Source of the DNA: an uncultured Halocynthiibacter sp.
GTDB lineage: Bacteria > Pseudomonadota > Alphaproteobacteria > Rhodobacterales > Rhodobacteraceae
DNA: 64,000 bases
Assembly (NCBI GenBank): GCA_947503035.1
Contig: CANNCD010000001.1
Coordinates: forward strand, 372,001 to 436,000
Reading direction: 5' to 3'
Each line of letters begins with the position of its first letter. Within the stretch, counting starts at the first letter, position 1. Under the pieces are notes generated by a model, which made no database searches, had not been told where the DNA came from, and saw only the letters and a program-made list of their open reading frames with translations. Of this stretch, positions 1 through 7,936 are shown piece by piece. A program made the translations under genes and the position numbers.

Positions 1-425
1 TTCAGGCGGTGCCAAGCATTCGCGACAAGATGGACGCGCTCATGCGGGTTGGGCTTGGTTACATCAAGGTCGGGCAGCAGGCGACGACCTTGTCCGGCGG
101 CGAGGCCCAGCGGGTGAAACTGTCCAAGGAACTTGCCAAACGGTCCACGGGTCGGACGCTATATATTCTGGATGAACCCACCACGGGTCTTCACTTTGAG
201 GATGTGCGCAAGCTGTTGGAAGTGTTGCATGAATTGGTGGATCAGGGGAACTCGGTCATCGTGATTGAACACAATCTTGATGTGGTGAAAACCGCCGATT
301 GGATCATCGATATTGGCCCCGAGGGTGGCGATGGCGGTGGTAAGATCGTCGCGGCGGGCACCCCAGAAACCGTGGCTAAATCCAAGAAAAGCCACACGGG
401 TTTTTATCTCAAAGACATGCTCTGA
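1..425 (+). CDS. uvrA: UvrA excinuclease ABC subunit A, C-terminal part (cut by window edge)
   Basis: This is the last part of UvrA, the DNA-damage sensor of nucleotide excision repair, which scans DNA as a dimer with UvrB in the cytoplasm. The frame is open to the left edge, so the start is outside the window. The visible part is the end of the second ABC ATPase domain: signature loop [15 protein letters not shown], Walker [14 protein letters not shown], and an H-loop in [19 protein letters not shown]. The final segment [18 protein letters not shown] is typical of UvrA C-termini. It converges on mmsA and the two share the hairpin terminator at 432-458. In alphaproteobacteria uvrA is usually LexA-controlled, but its promoter is not visible here. 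Confidence 0.97.
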   Translation, partial: QAVPSIRDKMDALMRVGLGYIKVGQQATTLSGGEAQRVKLSKELAKRSTGRTLYILDEPTTGLHFEDVRKLLEVLHELVDQGNSVIVIEHNLDVVKTADWIIDIGPEGGDGGGKIVAAGTPETVAKSKKSHTGFYLKDML

Positions 426-431
426 TACGAC

Positions 432-458
432 AAAGGCCACCCGATTTGGGTGGCCTTT
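432..458. terminator. Bidirectional intrinsic terminator between uvrA and mmsA
   Basis: An 11-bp perfect stem (AAAGGCCACCC / GGGTGGCCTTT) with a GATTT loop is followed by further T residues and preceded by A residues. It lies between two convergent genes and can serve both. The AAAGGCC...GGCCTTT signature recurs at other gene ends in this window. Confidence 0.9.
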
Positions 459-464
459 TTGATG

Positions 465-1964
465 TTACTCCATGGCGCGGAAGTTGAATTCGCCGCCTTC
501 TTTGATGCCTGATGGCCAGCGGGACGTGACCGTTTTTGTCCGTGAATAGAACTTGAACCCGTCTTCGCCGTGCTGGTTCAGATCGCCAAAGCCGGATTTT
601 TTCCAACCGCCAAATGTGTGATAGGCGAGCGGCACAGGGATCGGAACGTTGATGCCGACCATGCCGATGTTGATGCGGTTGGCGAAATCGCGGGCCGTGT
701 CGCCATCGCGGGTAAAGATCGCGGTGCCGTTGCCGTATTCATGATCCATGGCGAGGGCGAGACCTTCTTCGTAGGACCCCGCGCGCACAACAGACAGAAC
801 GGGACCAAAGATTTCTTTCTTATAGATCTCCATGTCGGGGGTCACATTGTCGAACAAATGTGGACCAACAAAGAAGCCTTCCTCATAGCCTTGAAGCGTG
901 TAATCGCGGTTATCAACAACCAGATCGGCGCCCGCCGCGACGCCCGAGTTGATGAGGGACAGGATGTTTTCCTTGGCGGCGGCGGTCACAACGGGACCGT
1001 AATCCACATCGTTGCCCGCGGTGTATGGGCCGACCTTGAGCGCCTCTACGCGGGGCACAAGGGCATCAACCAGACGGTCGGCGGTTTCTTTGCCAACAGG
1101 GACGGCCACGGAAATCGCCATGCAACGTTCGCCAGCCGCGCCAAAGCCCGCACCAACCAAGGCGTCAGCGGCCTGTTCGATATCGGCATCTGGCATGATG
1201 ATCATGTGGTTCTTGGCCCCACCGAAACACTGGGCACGTTTGCCATTCGCCGTCGCGCGGGCATAGATGTACTGCGCGATTGGGGTCGAGCCAACAAAGC
1301 CAACAGCCGCGATGGTTTCGTTGTCCAGAATGCCGTCCACGGCCTCTTTGTCGCCGTTCACAACCTGAAGAACACCGTCTGGCAGGCCGGCCTCTTGGAA
1401 TATCTCGGCCAGCATCAATGGCACGGATGGATCGCGCTCGGATGGTTTAAGGATAAACGCGTTACCGCAAGACAGGGCAGGGCCCATTTTCCAAAGCGGG
1501 ATCATCGCAGGGAAGTTGAACGGTGTGATACCCGCCACAACCCCAAGCGCCTGACGCATGGAATACATGTCGATGCCGGGACCGGCGCTGTCGGTGAAGT
1601 CCCCCTTTAACAAATGCGGCGCACCGATGCAGAATTCGATCACCTCAAGGCCGCGCTGGACGTCGCCCTTGGCATCGTCAAAGGTTTTACCGTGTTCGCG
1701 GGACAGGGCCTCGGCCAGTTTGTCCATGTCGCGGTTGATCAGGCTCACGGCCTTCATCATGACCCGTGCGCGGCGTTGTGGATTGGTTGCGCCCCACGCG
1801 GGCTGAGCGGCTTTGGCGGATGCGATGGCCGCGTCCAGTTCCGCCTGTGACGCAAGTGGAACCTTGGCCTGCACTTCGCCCGTGGCAGGGTTGTACACAT
1901 CGGCAAAGCGGCCAGATGTGCCTTTGACGTGCTTACCGTCGATGAAATGGGTCAGTTCGGTCAT
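465..1964 (-). CDS. mmsA: CoA-acylating methylmalonate-semialdehyde dehydrogenase
   Basis: It encodes a 499-residue aldehyde dehydrogenase that oxidises (methyl)malonate semialdehyde to propionyl- or acetyl-CoA with NAD and CoA, in valine, beta-alanine and inositol breakdown. The start ELTHFIDGKHVKG, the glycine-rich VGFVGSTPIAQYIY and the catalytic-cysteine motif GERCMAISVAV are typical of MmsA rather than of general ALDHs, and the length fits the family (about 500). The ATG at 1964 is chosen because a GAGGAG ribosome site lies just upstream; the longer open frame would run back into the divergent regulator. It is transcribed away from the LysR gene at 2056, which probably controls it. Confidence 0.95.
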   Translation of the reverse strand: MTELTHFIDGKHVKGTSGRFADVYNPATGEVQAKVPLASQAELDAAIASAKAAQPAWGATNPQRRARVMMKAVSLINRDMDKLAEALSREHGKTFDDAKGDVQRGLEVIEFCIGAPHLLKGDFTDSAGPGIDMYSMRQALGVVAGITPFNFPAMIPLWKMGPALSCGNAFILKPSERDPSVPLMLAEIFQEAGLPDGVLQVVNGDKEAVDGILDNETIAAVGFVGSTPIAQYIYARATANGKRAQCFGGAKNHMIIMPDADIEQAADALVGAGFGAAGERCMAISVAVPVGKETADRLVDALVPRVEALKVGPYTAGNDVDYGPVVTAAAKENILSLINSGVAAGADLVVDNRDYTLQGYEEGFFVGPHLFDNVTPDMEIYKKEIFGPVLSVVRAGSYEEGLALAMDHEYGNGTAIFTRDGDTARDFANRINIGMVGINVPIPVPLAYHTFGGWKKSGFGDLNQHGEDGFKFYSRTKTVTSRWPSGIKEGGEFNFRAME

Positions 1965-2024
1965 GAGATTCTCCTCTTTGGGATAGAATAGTCTTGCAAT
2001 TTTCGCGGCAAAAGCGCCAAGTTG

Positions 2025-2039
2025 GCAAAAGTGTTTTGC
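2025..2039. promoter_or_regulatory. Inverted repeat in the mmsA/LysR divergent promoter region
   Basis: GCAAAA-GTG-TTTTGC is a perfect 6-bp inverted repeat with a 3-bp spacer. It sits in the 91-bp gap between the divergent mmsA and LysR-type genes. The position suits a binding site for the adjacent regulator; that role is inferred from location only. Confidence 0.4.
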
Positions 2040-2055
2040 AAAAATGTAGGTATGC

Positions 2056-2952
2056 ATGGAGCCGAAATGGGATGACCTGCGGGTATTCTTGGCCGTCGCC
2101 CGAAGCGAGAGCATCTCGGGCGCGGGCAAGGTGCTGCGGATGGATGCGGCGACGGTGGGGCGCCGGATCGCGCGGCTTGAGGAACAGTTGGACGCGGCCC
2201 TGTTCGCGAAATCGCCGCAGGGATATGCCCTGACACCGGTGGGCGAACGGTTGGTCACGCATGCGGTACGCGCCGAACAGGCCGTGGGGCAGGCGATCAC
2301 CGATCTGCGCGGCGAGGCCGACACATTGACCGGCACAATCCGCATTGGCGCACCCGATGGGGCGGCGAATTTCCTATTGCCACAGGTCTGTGCCGAGATC
2401 ACCCAAGAACATCCGACACTGGAAATTCAGATCGTCGCGCTCCCTCGTGTGTTCAGCCTGTCCAAGCGCGAAGCCGACATGGCCGTCGGAGTGAGCGCGC
2501 CAACCGCCGGACGGCTGAGTGTGCAGAAAATCGCGGATTACAAATTGCATCTGGCGGCCTCGGAGATCTATCTGGCGAAACACCCGCCGATCCAAACGCC
2601 CGACGATCTGCGTGGGCATCGCACGATTGGCTATATCCCCGATATGATCTTCGACAAGGAGCTGGACTATCTGGCCGAAACGGGGGCGGATCCCGTGACC
2701 CTTGCGTCGAATTCGGTGTCGGTACAGTTCAACTGGATCCGAACGGGGGCCGGCGTCGGCGTGGCGCATGATTTCGCCTTGCCCAGTGCGCCGAACGTCA
2801 AACGGGTGCTGGCCGACCACATTTCCCTGTCGCGCAGTTTTTACCTTATTCGTCATATCGATGATCGGCGTGTCCGGCGGCTCAATCTATTCGCCGACCT
2901 TTTGGTCAAGTCCATGCAACGTCAGATTGCAATTCTCGAAGCGACATCTTGA
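2056..2952 (+). CDS. LysR-type transcriptional regulator, divergent from mmsA
   Basis: It encodes a 298-residue LysR-family regulator. The N-terminal winged helix-turn-helix is visible in WDDLRVFLAVARSESISGAG and ATVGRRIARLEEQLDAALF, followed by the effector-binding domain (about residues 90-290), starting near GTIRIGAPDGAANFLLP. The length is normal for the family. It is transcribed divergently from mmsA with a short shared promoter region, the classic layout for a LysR protein regulating its neighbour. The ligand is unknown; a semialdehyde-pathway metabolite would be a guess. The ATG at 2056 has only a weak upstream purine stretch. Confidence 0.9.
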   Translation: MEPKWDDLRVFLAVARSESISGAGKVLRMDAATVGRRIARLEEQLDAALFAKSPQGYALTPVGERLVTHAVRAEQAVGQAITDLRGEADTLTGTIRIGAPDGAANFLLPQVCAEITQEHPTLEIQIVALPRVFSLSKREADMAVGVSAPTAGRLSVQKIADYKLHLAASEIYLAKHPPIQTPDDLRGHRTIGYIPDMIFDKELDYLAETGADPVTLASNSVSVQFNWIRTGAGVGVAHDFALPSAPNVKRVLADHISLSRSFYLIRHIDDRRVRRLNLFADLLVKSMQRQIAILEATS

Positions 2953-3012
2953 CACACCACAACATCTAGTCGCACCATGGGGATATTACAACATATCGTT
3001 AGGAGGCCGATT

Positions 3013-3447
3013 ATGCGTGTAGAGAATATCCTGCAGAGCAAAAAGAGTAATTCAGTGGTCACATTGCCGCGGGGGACAAGCGTATCGGAGGCTGCGCAGC
3101 TTTTGTCTGAGCGCCGTATTGGGGCCGTGGTTATTTCAAAGAATGGAAAATCCGCCGAGGGCATTCTGTCCGAACGCGACATCGTGCGTGAAATTGGGGC
3201 GCGTGGCGTCGGATGTTTAACAGATTCCGTCGAAGATCTGATGACCGAAAAGGTCAAAACATGTACCCGCCAACACACGACGGACAATGTTTTGAACATC
3301 ATGACCGAGGGGCGTTTCCGCCATATGCCCGTCGTCGAAGAGGGCGAATTGATCGGTCTGATTTCCCTTGGGGATGTGGTAAAAGCCCGCCTCGAAGAGG
3401 TCTCGGCAGAGAAAGATGCGATGGCTGACATGATCATGGGACGTTAA
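3013..3447 (+). CDS. CBS-domain pair protein
   Basis: It encodes a 144-residue protein made of two CBS motifs, which normally form a Bateman module binding adenosine nucleotides. The first repeat runs through GTSVSEAAQLLSERRIGAVV and the second through TRQHTTDNVLNIMTEGRFRH with MPVVEEGELIGLISLGDVVK. Nothing else is fused to it, so it is a stand-alone sensor or regulator with unknown partner. The ATG at 3013 is preceded by a strong AGGAGG at 3001-3006; an earlier in-frame start at 2977 lacks such a site. It sits between a LysR gene and coaD, on the same strand as both. Confidence 0.9.
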   Translation: MRVENILQSKKSNSVVTLPRGTSVSEAAQLLSERRIGAVVISKNGKSAEGILSERDIVREIGARGVGCLTDSVEDLMTEKVKTCTRQHTTDNVLNIMTEGRFRHMPVVEEGELIGLISLGDVVKARLEEVSAEKDAMADMIMGR

Positions 3448-3525
3448 TCACGTTTCCGTGCTGTTTCGACTTGCAATCCTGTGGGTAATATTGTTGCGTG
3501 CAACCCAGACATGAAAGGGACGCAC

Positions 3526-4020
3526 ATGCGCACTGCACTTTATCCGGGTACGTTTGACCCAATCACACTGGGTCACCTCGATATTATCCGCCGGTCTGCG
3601 GCCTTGGTTGATCGCCTTGTTATCGGTGTTGCGATCAACACCGGCAAGGGGCCGTTGTTTACGCTTGATGAACGGGTCGCGATGATTTCGCAGGAATGCG
3701 CCGCCCTGTCCGATGAACTGGGCATCGAGATCGTCGTGCATCCGTTTGAGAACCTGTTGATCGATTGCGCCCGCGATGTTGGGGCGTCTGTGATTGTGCG
3801 CGGCCTGCGCGCCGTGTCCGATTTTGAATACGAATATCAAATGGTTGGGATGAACCGTGCCTTGGACGATAGCGTCGAAACCGTGTTTATGATGGCCGAC
3901 GCCAAACATCAGGCGATTGCGTCCAAATTGGTCAAAGAGATCGCGCGTTTGGGCGGCGACATCCATAAATTCGTCCCACCCACGGTCGAAAAGAACCTGC
4001 GCGCGAAGTTCAACGGTTAA
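3526..4020 (+). CDS. coaD: Phosphopantetheine adenylyltransferase
   Basis: It encodes a 164-residue enzyme of the penultimate step in coenzyme A synthesis, transferring AMP from ATP to 4'-phosphopantetheine. The nucleotidyltransferase signature is clear: YPGTFDPITLGHLDII near the N-terminus contains the TxGH motif. The internal VIVRGLRAVSDFEYEYQM is diagnostic for CoaD. Length matches the usual 160-165. The ATG at 3526 follows AAAGGGA at a suitable distance. The gene converges on gap (9914-10915); the terminator they once shared has been split by the mobile element that begins at 4062. Confidence 0.97.
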   Translation: MRTALYPGTFDPITLGHLDIIRRSAALVDRLVIGVAINTGKGPLFTLDERVAMISQECAALSDELGIEIVVHPFENLLIDCARDVGASVIVRGLRAVSDFEYEYQMVGMNRALDDSVETVFMMADAKHQAIASKLVKEIARLGGDIHKFVPPTVEKNLRAKFNG

Positions 4021-4043
4021 CCAACCGACACCGTAAAAACGAA

Positions 4044-4061
4044 AAAGGCCACTCCAAATTG
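4044..4061. other. Left half of a split host terminator, with the left target-site copy (4053-4061)
   Basis: AAAGGCC (4044-4050) then ACTCC, AAATT and G form the left arm and loop of a hairpin whose right arm, GGGGCGGCCTTT, now lies at 9878-9889, beyond the mobile element. Bases 4053-4061 (TCCAAATTG) recur in direct orientation at 9870-9878 and are read as the 9-bp target duplication. Removing the element and one copy restores a stem of about 11 bp with one mismatch and an AAATT loop. Confidence 0.85.
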
Positions 4062-4085
4062 TGGCGCATTCCGGACTTTGGGACA
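4062..4085 (+). repeat. Left terminal inverted repeat of the CBASS transposon
   Basis: It begins TGGCGCATTCCGGA and matches the reverse complement of 9846-9869 at 23 of 24 positions; the mismatch is C versus T at position 15. It lies directly inside the target-site copy. Confidence 0.9.
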
Positions 4086-4092
4086 CAAAAGC

Positions 4093-4124
4093 AACGCCTG
4101 CCGAGCTTTCGCTCGGCAGGCGTT
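4093..4124. terminator. Stem-loop just inside the left end of the transposon
   Basis: There is a 13-bp perfect stem with a 6-base loop (core CGCCTGCCGAG / CTCGGCAGGCG), preceded by A residues and followed by TTTGAT. Its position 8 bases inside the inverted repeat means it can stop transcription coming from coaD now that the native terminator is split, and can shield the transposase from read-through. Confidence 0.6.
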
Positions 4125-4161
4125 TGATATTGAACAATATTTTCTGATATCAGATTGCGTA

Positions 4162-4186
4162 TTCCCTGGGAGAAAAGTCCCGGGAA
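4162..4186 (+). terminator. Second stem-loop upstream of the transposase
   Basis: TTCCCTGGGA pairs with TCCCGGGAA around a short loop, with one bulged T, and is followed by CACA and five T residues. It looks like a weak intrinsic terminator facing the transposase gene, or a structure in its leader. The stretch 4125-4265 otherwise holds only a perfect CTGATATCAG palindrome at 4144-4153. Confidence 0.4.
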
Positions 4187-4265
4187 CACATTTTTCAAAA
4201 AAATGAGCTGAAGTCTTCGGTTTTGGAGGTTTTGGCCAATATAGGCACTGCCTGCGGAGGGCGAC

Positions 4266-5087
4266 TTGAATAAACGAAACAGAACGAAAGGCTGTGTCGC
4301 TGTGAAGTCAGTGCGCAAATTATCTCTTCCCCAAATCTACCCTGAAATCAGGGATACACTCAACCTCAACTGTTGTGGCGATCCGGATTGCGGGAACTAC
4401 GGTGTCGCGCCTGATTTCATCCATCAATCCTTCGTAGGTAGAAACGCCGAAGAGAGAAAGCAAAAGGCATTTGAAGCAAATCCGTCTCTGGGTAGAGGAA
4501 GAGGAAAATACACAATCACGGGCGACAAAGATGCTCAGGTCGTCTCGACAGCCCTCGAATATTCAAAGGACCCTCGCCAGTGTGAAGATGGGAAGTCGTT
4601 GGTGTGCCATCATCAGCAGGCTAATCACGATTGTAATGTATCTTTCAGCGTTCTTTCGAACAAACATTTCGAGGAAGAAATTGACCGGCTGATCACTCAA
4701 AATGGGATTCTGGAAGGCCCAGTTTGCGGCCACTGCGGCGCGAGATATCTCGAACAGCCGGGCGACTTCGTCTTCAATGGCACCCATGGAAAGATCCCCG
4801 CCGGAAAGAATGGGCGGAAAGCAAAACCAGCTGGATTTCGGGTTGTTCACAAGCCTTGCAAGGGCAAAGCTGGCGCACGCTTCACGGTGTCTCTCGATCA
4901 CCAACAGCAAGAGAAAATGCATGACAATGTCAGGCTACTGCGGGCTTTGGTCAATGGCGCCAGTATTACCGCATTGCGGAAGCTTCTGGCAGATCCAGAC
5001 ACGGGCAAGAAATGCGGAGTTGAGCGGGTTTATAACAGGATATTCTGGCTGGAAAAACACTACTGGCTTTTGAGCGGGCAAAACTGA
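4266..5087 (+). CDS. IS1-like transposase, N-terminal frame (zinc finger and HTH)
   Basis: It encodes 273 residues starting from TTG, with GGAGG at 4256-4260 five bases upstream supporting that start. A cysteine cluster (NCCGDPDCGNYGVAP) near residue 35 and a second CxxC segment VCGHCGARYLE, followed by KPCKGKAGARFTVS, resemble the zinc-binding start of IS1-type InsA proteins. A helix-turn-helix-like segment follows (LRALVNGASITALRKLLADP). At the end, the alternative frame reads naturally onward from ...IFWLEK into TLLAFERAKLKEWGEK, so this is the front of one 797-residue protein interrupted by a -1 shift at 5053-5057. It could be a mutation, a sequencing slip in the A-run, or programmed frameshifting. 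Confidence 0.65.
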   Translation: MNKRNRTKGCVAVKSVRKLSLPQIYPEIRDTLNLNCCGDPDCGNYGVAPDFIHQSFVGRNAEERKQKAFEANPSLGRGRGKYTITGDKDAQVVSTALEYSKDPRQCEDGKSLVCHHQQANHDCNVSFSVLSNKHFEEEIDRLITQNGILEGPVCGHCGARYLEQPGDFVFNGTHGKIPAGKNGRKAKPAGFRVVHKPCKGKAGARFTVSLDHQQQEKMHDNVRLLRALVNGASITALRKLLADPDTGKKCGVERVYNRIFWLEKHYWLLSGQN

Positions 5088-5131
5088 AAGAATGGGGGGA
5101 GAAGAGAGAAGCTCAGGGCGGCCACCCTCAT

Positions 5132-6658
5132 ATGCGAATTGCCCATGATGATGTTGTGATCAGCGTCAATTGGGAAAGCCGCTCCGATCGACGCCTGACG
5201 CCTTTGCAGTGTTCCGTCAGTGCCGATATCGACACAGGCTATGTGTTTCGCATAGATGCCAACTTCGACACAACGGTCGACCCAGTTCACGTAGTTCAGG
5301 AAAATTACTTGGATGACCAACTGATGCCCACCAATGTGCGCCAGGCCTATACACAGAAATCCGGAAACAATTTCACCGTTCCTTCAATGCATTTCCAAAG
5401 ACCAACGGGACGCTTAGAGGAGGCCGCACTGTTTGCAAGTGCTGAAAGCCATTGGCGTGTTTTCTGTCAAAGGCTCGACAAGGCATACGCTGCTCAAGGG
5501 GTGGTGCAACTTCCAGAGGACGCTTTGGATGAGATTGCTAATGCAACCACGCATCGGAAAATCATCAATACTCTGCGCAATGGATACTTCAGCTTCCAGG
5601 AAACTGACCGTGATTCCCGAGGGAGTTTCAATGGAGCTCTGGTAAAACCAACCTACACCAAAGCTGCCCACCTGGCATGCCTGCGTGATCTATTACCTGC
5701 GAAGCGCCTGACAATTGTGGGCGAGCAAGAAGCATCCATGGTTCGTGTCGTGCCACATGTTTTCCGAGATTGGATCGAAGAAGACCGCTTCGAATGGCAT
5801 GTCATGAATTTCGACAAAAATTCTTCGGAACCCGAGAACTCACGCAGAGCAACGGCATTCAAAGCAGCTTTCGATGTCTTCAAGGCGCGAGCGCACGCGT
5901 CTGGGCAGGCACAAACATCCGACCACGCGCTCCTGTCTCAGTTTTGCGCCGGCACAATGGCTCCCGCCTTCAATCGGGATACCGATGGTCTGATGACACC
6001 ATTCCCAATCACTAATTTCCGGTCCGTGCAATTTCCACAGCTATGGGTTAGGTCTGGAGTGGAAATCCATGGCGAGACGCGGAAGGTCGTTGGATTTCCT
6101 GTCATTCAAAAGAAATACCGGCAGAAGTTAAAGCGTAGTGCATTCCATGTAATGCCCACGGATCCAGATCTCTGCGATGCGCTTGCTCGTAGATATATCA
6201 AGGCTACCATCCATCCAGTTTCCAGCTTCATGAATTCACTGCGCGAGAGGGTGAGCCCCACCAAAAGGGCTGGAGGAAGATCCACTCGAAATGGCCCGAG
6301 CTACATCAATGGCGCCACATACAATCCAGCGGTCTTGGTGGCGTTCCTGACCATCTATCGCATCTACTATAACTGGTTCGAAGAGCGTCCCTATTCAAGT
6401 GCCTCCGCAAATAGTTCCAACCAAGTCGCGGTCTCAAGCGGATCGCAGTCAATCCGTCGCCCTGGATCCAAGGTGAAAGTCAAAGCACCCAAGCAAAGAA
6501 AGCTGGCACCGATCCAAAGCACACCCGCAATACGGTTGGGCGCGGATGCACGCAGGATGACATCAACCACTCGTGCGACCCCTGATCCCCGGCGCATCCT
6601 GTATAGGCCGTGGCTGTATCACGAAACACCGCTCTGGAAGAAGTTCGAGACACGGTAG
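5132..6658 (+). CDS. IS1-like transposase, C-terminal frame (DDE-like catalytic part)
   Basis: This is the downstream part of the transposase. The frame is open and protein-like from about 5057, before its first ATG at 5132. A segment ISVNWESRSDRRLTPLQC followed by SADIDTGYVFRIDANFD looks like the first catalytic-acid region of an RNase H-fold transposase. The end, TYNPAVLVAFLTIYRIYYNW, resembles the last helix of IS1-type enzymes. I could not assign all three acidic residues with certainty. Joined to the preceding frame it gives about 797 residues, much longer than classical IS1 InsAB. Its tail (from about residue 425) is basic and Ser/Pro-rich. Alone it has no evident ribosome site. Confidence 0.6.
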   Translation: MRIAHDDVVISVNWESRSDRRLTPLQCSVSADIDTGYVFRIDANFDTTVDPVHVVQENYLDDQLMPTNVRQAYTQKSGNNFTVPSMHFQRPTGRLEEAALFASAESHWRVFCQRLDKAYAAQGVVQLPEDALDEIANATTHRKIINTLRNGYFSFQETDRDSRGSFNGALVKPTYTKAAHLACLRDLLPAKRLTIVGEQEASMVRVVPHVFRDWIEEDRFEWHVMNFDKNSSEPENSRRATAFKAAFDVFKARAHASGQAQTSDHALLSQFCAGTMAPAFNRDTDGLMTPFPITNFRSVQFPQLWVRSGVEIHGETRKVVGFPVIQKKYRQKLKRSAFHVMPTDPDLCDALARRYIKATIHPVSSFMNSLRERVSPTKRAGGRSTRNGPSYINGATYNPAVLVAFLTIYRIYYNWFEERPYSSASANSSNQVAVSSGSQSIRRPGSKVKVKAPKQRKLAPIQSTPAIRLGADARRMTSTTRATPDPRRILYRPWLYHETPLWKKFETR

Positions 6659-6955
6659 TCGTTTTTCATTTCCATTTGGATATTTGCCCAAGGCGGGGAT
6701 AAATAACTCAGACGGCCTCCAATTTCGTAGCTCAGATTGGTTTTGAAAAGGTGCTTACAACACCAGATTTCGATTGCGCTGCGTTCGCTCATAGCGAGAA
6801 ACGGATGATGTTCGCGGACCGGAAATGAAAAGATTGCAAAGCCTTTTGTTCTTGATGTGTTCCCGCTATGTTGTGCGTATGATTCTATGCTACACAAACC
6901 CTTGTATTATTGTGGTGGCGCTACCATGTGCAAGTAAACAACCAGGAGCAGTTTC
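6659..6955 (+). other. Gap before the CBASS operon (presumed promoter region)
   Basis: No gene is seen in these 297 bases. They are AT-rich and include a small palindrome TCGCT-CAT-AGCGA near 6785 and a -10-like TATTAT at 6905-6910 without a good -35. AGGAG at 6944-6948 is the ribosome site for the phospholipase gene. The operon promoter is presumably here, but I cannot place it firmly. Confidence 0.4.
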
Positions 6956-7936
6956 ATGAAGCGAATCTTGTCCATTGACGGTGGTGGCATCAAGGGGATG
7001 TTTCCTGCCACCTTTCTTGCCGAGCTTGAAGCTACGGTTGATCGCCCACTATGGGAATACTTTGACCTCATTACGGGAACTTCAACAGGTGGGATAATCG
7101 CCATTGGGTTGGCCATGGGCATCCCTGCTGCAAAAATCCGTGACATGTATGAAGAGAACGGGCCAGAGATCTTTGGCCAAGAACGCAGCGGGGTAAGAGG
7201 GGCATTGGATCGTGGTCTGGCCCAAGCGCGCTGGCTATCATGGGGGCCAAAGCACCAATCTGAAATTCTCCAGGGCCAATTGGTTTCAATTCTGGGTGAA
7301 CGAAAAATTGGCCACGCTAAAACGCGCCTGATGATTCCAGCGTTTCATGGCAAGACAAGACAGGTCTACATTTTTAAGACACCGCACCACGAACGTTTTC
7401 AAACCGACTACAAAGTCTTGGCTTCGGACGCGGCCATGGCAACGGCAGCAGCCCCCACATTCTTTCGAGAATTCATCACGACCCAAGACGTTGGCTTAGT
7501 CGACGGGGGGCTTTGGGCTAACAACCCCACAGGGGTGGCAGTTGCCGAAGGGATCGGAACGCTGAAGTGGAAACCTGACGAGATCAGGGTTCTGAGTATC
7601 GGATGCTTAGAAGATGTAGAAGAAATGCCTAAGGCAGCTGGCGCCATTCGGTTTGCGCGGAAGATGTCAGGGTTCTTTATGGCCGGGCAATCGTATGGCT
7701 CTCTTGGTATCGCACACATTCTAACGGGCCACGTTGGTGGCGCCGACCACAAGGCAATTTATCGGGTGAACCAAATGGTCCCTTCAGGAAACTATGGCCT
7801 GGATGACACAGCTCGAATTGCGGACTTGAAAGACCGAGCAATGGTGGAAGCCAGAAATCAAAAGCCCAATCTGCAAAGCGCGTTCTTTAAGGAACCAGCG
7901 GAAAGGTTTGAACCAATTTACGAGGTAGCAGCATGA
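6956..7936 (+). CDS. capV: CBASS effector: patatin-like phospholipase (CapV type)
   Basis: It encodes a 326-residue patatin-fold lipase, the likely killing effector of the CBASS operon: on binding a cyclic nucleotide it would degrade membrane phospholipids and stop phage spread. The oxyanion-hole motif GGGIKG (residues 9-14), nucleophile motif GTSTGG (Ser43) and the DGG motif in VDGGLWANNP (Asp183) form the complete Ser-Asp dyad, so the enzyme looks intact. No signal peptide is seen. AGGAG is 7 bases before the ATG. The stop overlaps the CD-NTase start by 4 bases (ATGA). General patatin proteins look similar; the CapV call rests on the two following genes. Confidence 0.92.
   Translation: MKRILSIDGGGIKGMFPATFLAELEATVDRPLWEYFDLITGTSTGGIIAIGLAMGIPAAKIRDMYEENGPEIFGQERSGVRGALDRGLAQARWLSWGPKHQSEILQGQLVSILGERKIGHAKTRLMIPAFHGKTRQVYIFKTPHHERFQTDYKVLASDAAMATAAAPTFFREFITTQDVGLVDGGLWANNPTGVAVAEGIGTLKWKPDEIRVLSIGCLEDVEEMPKAAGAIRFARKMSGFFMAGQSYGSLGIAHILTGHVGGADHKAIYRVNQMVPSGNYGLDDTARIADLKDRAMVEARNQKPNLQSAFFKEPAERFEPIYEVAA

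Noticed and set aside
570-1610. Long plus-strand open frame (346 codons) opposite mmsA
   Set aside because: It is fully antisense to a well-recognised dehydrogenase and its translation has no protein-like motifs; it is a by-product of GC-rich codon use.
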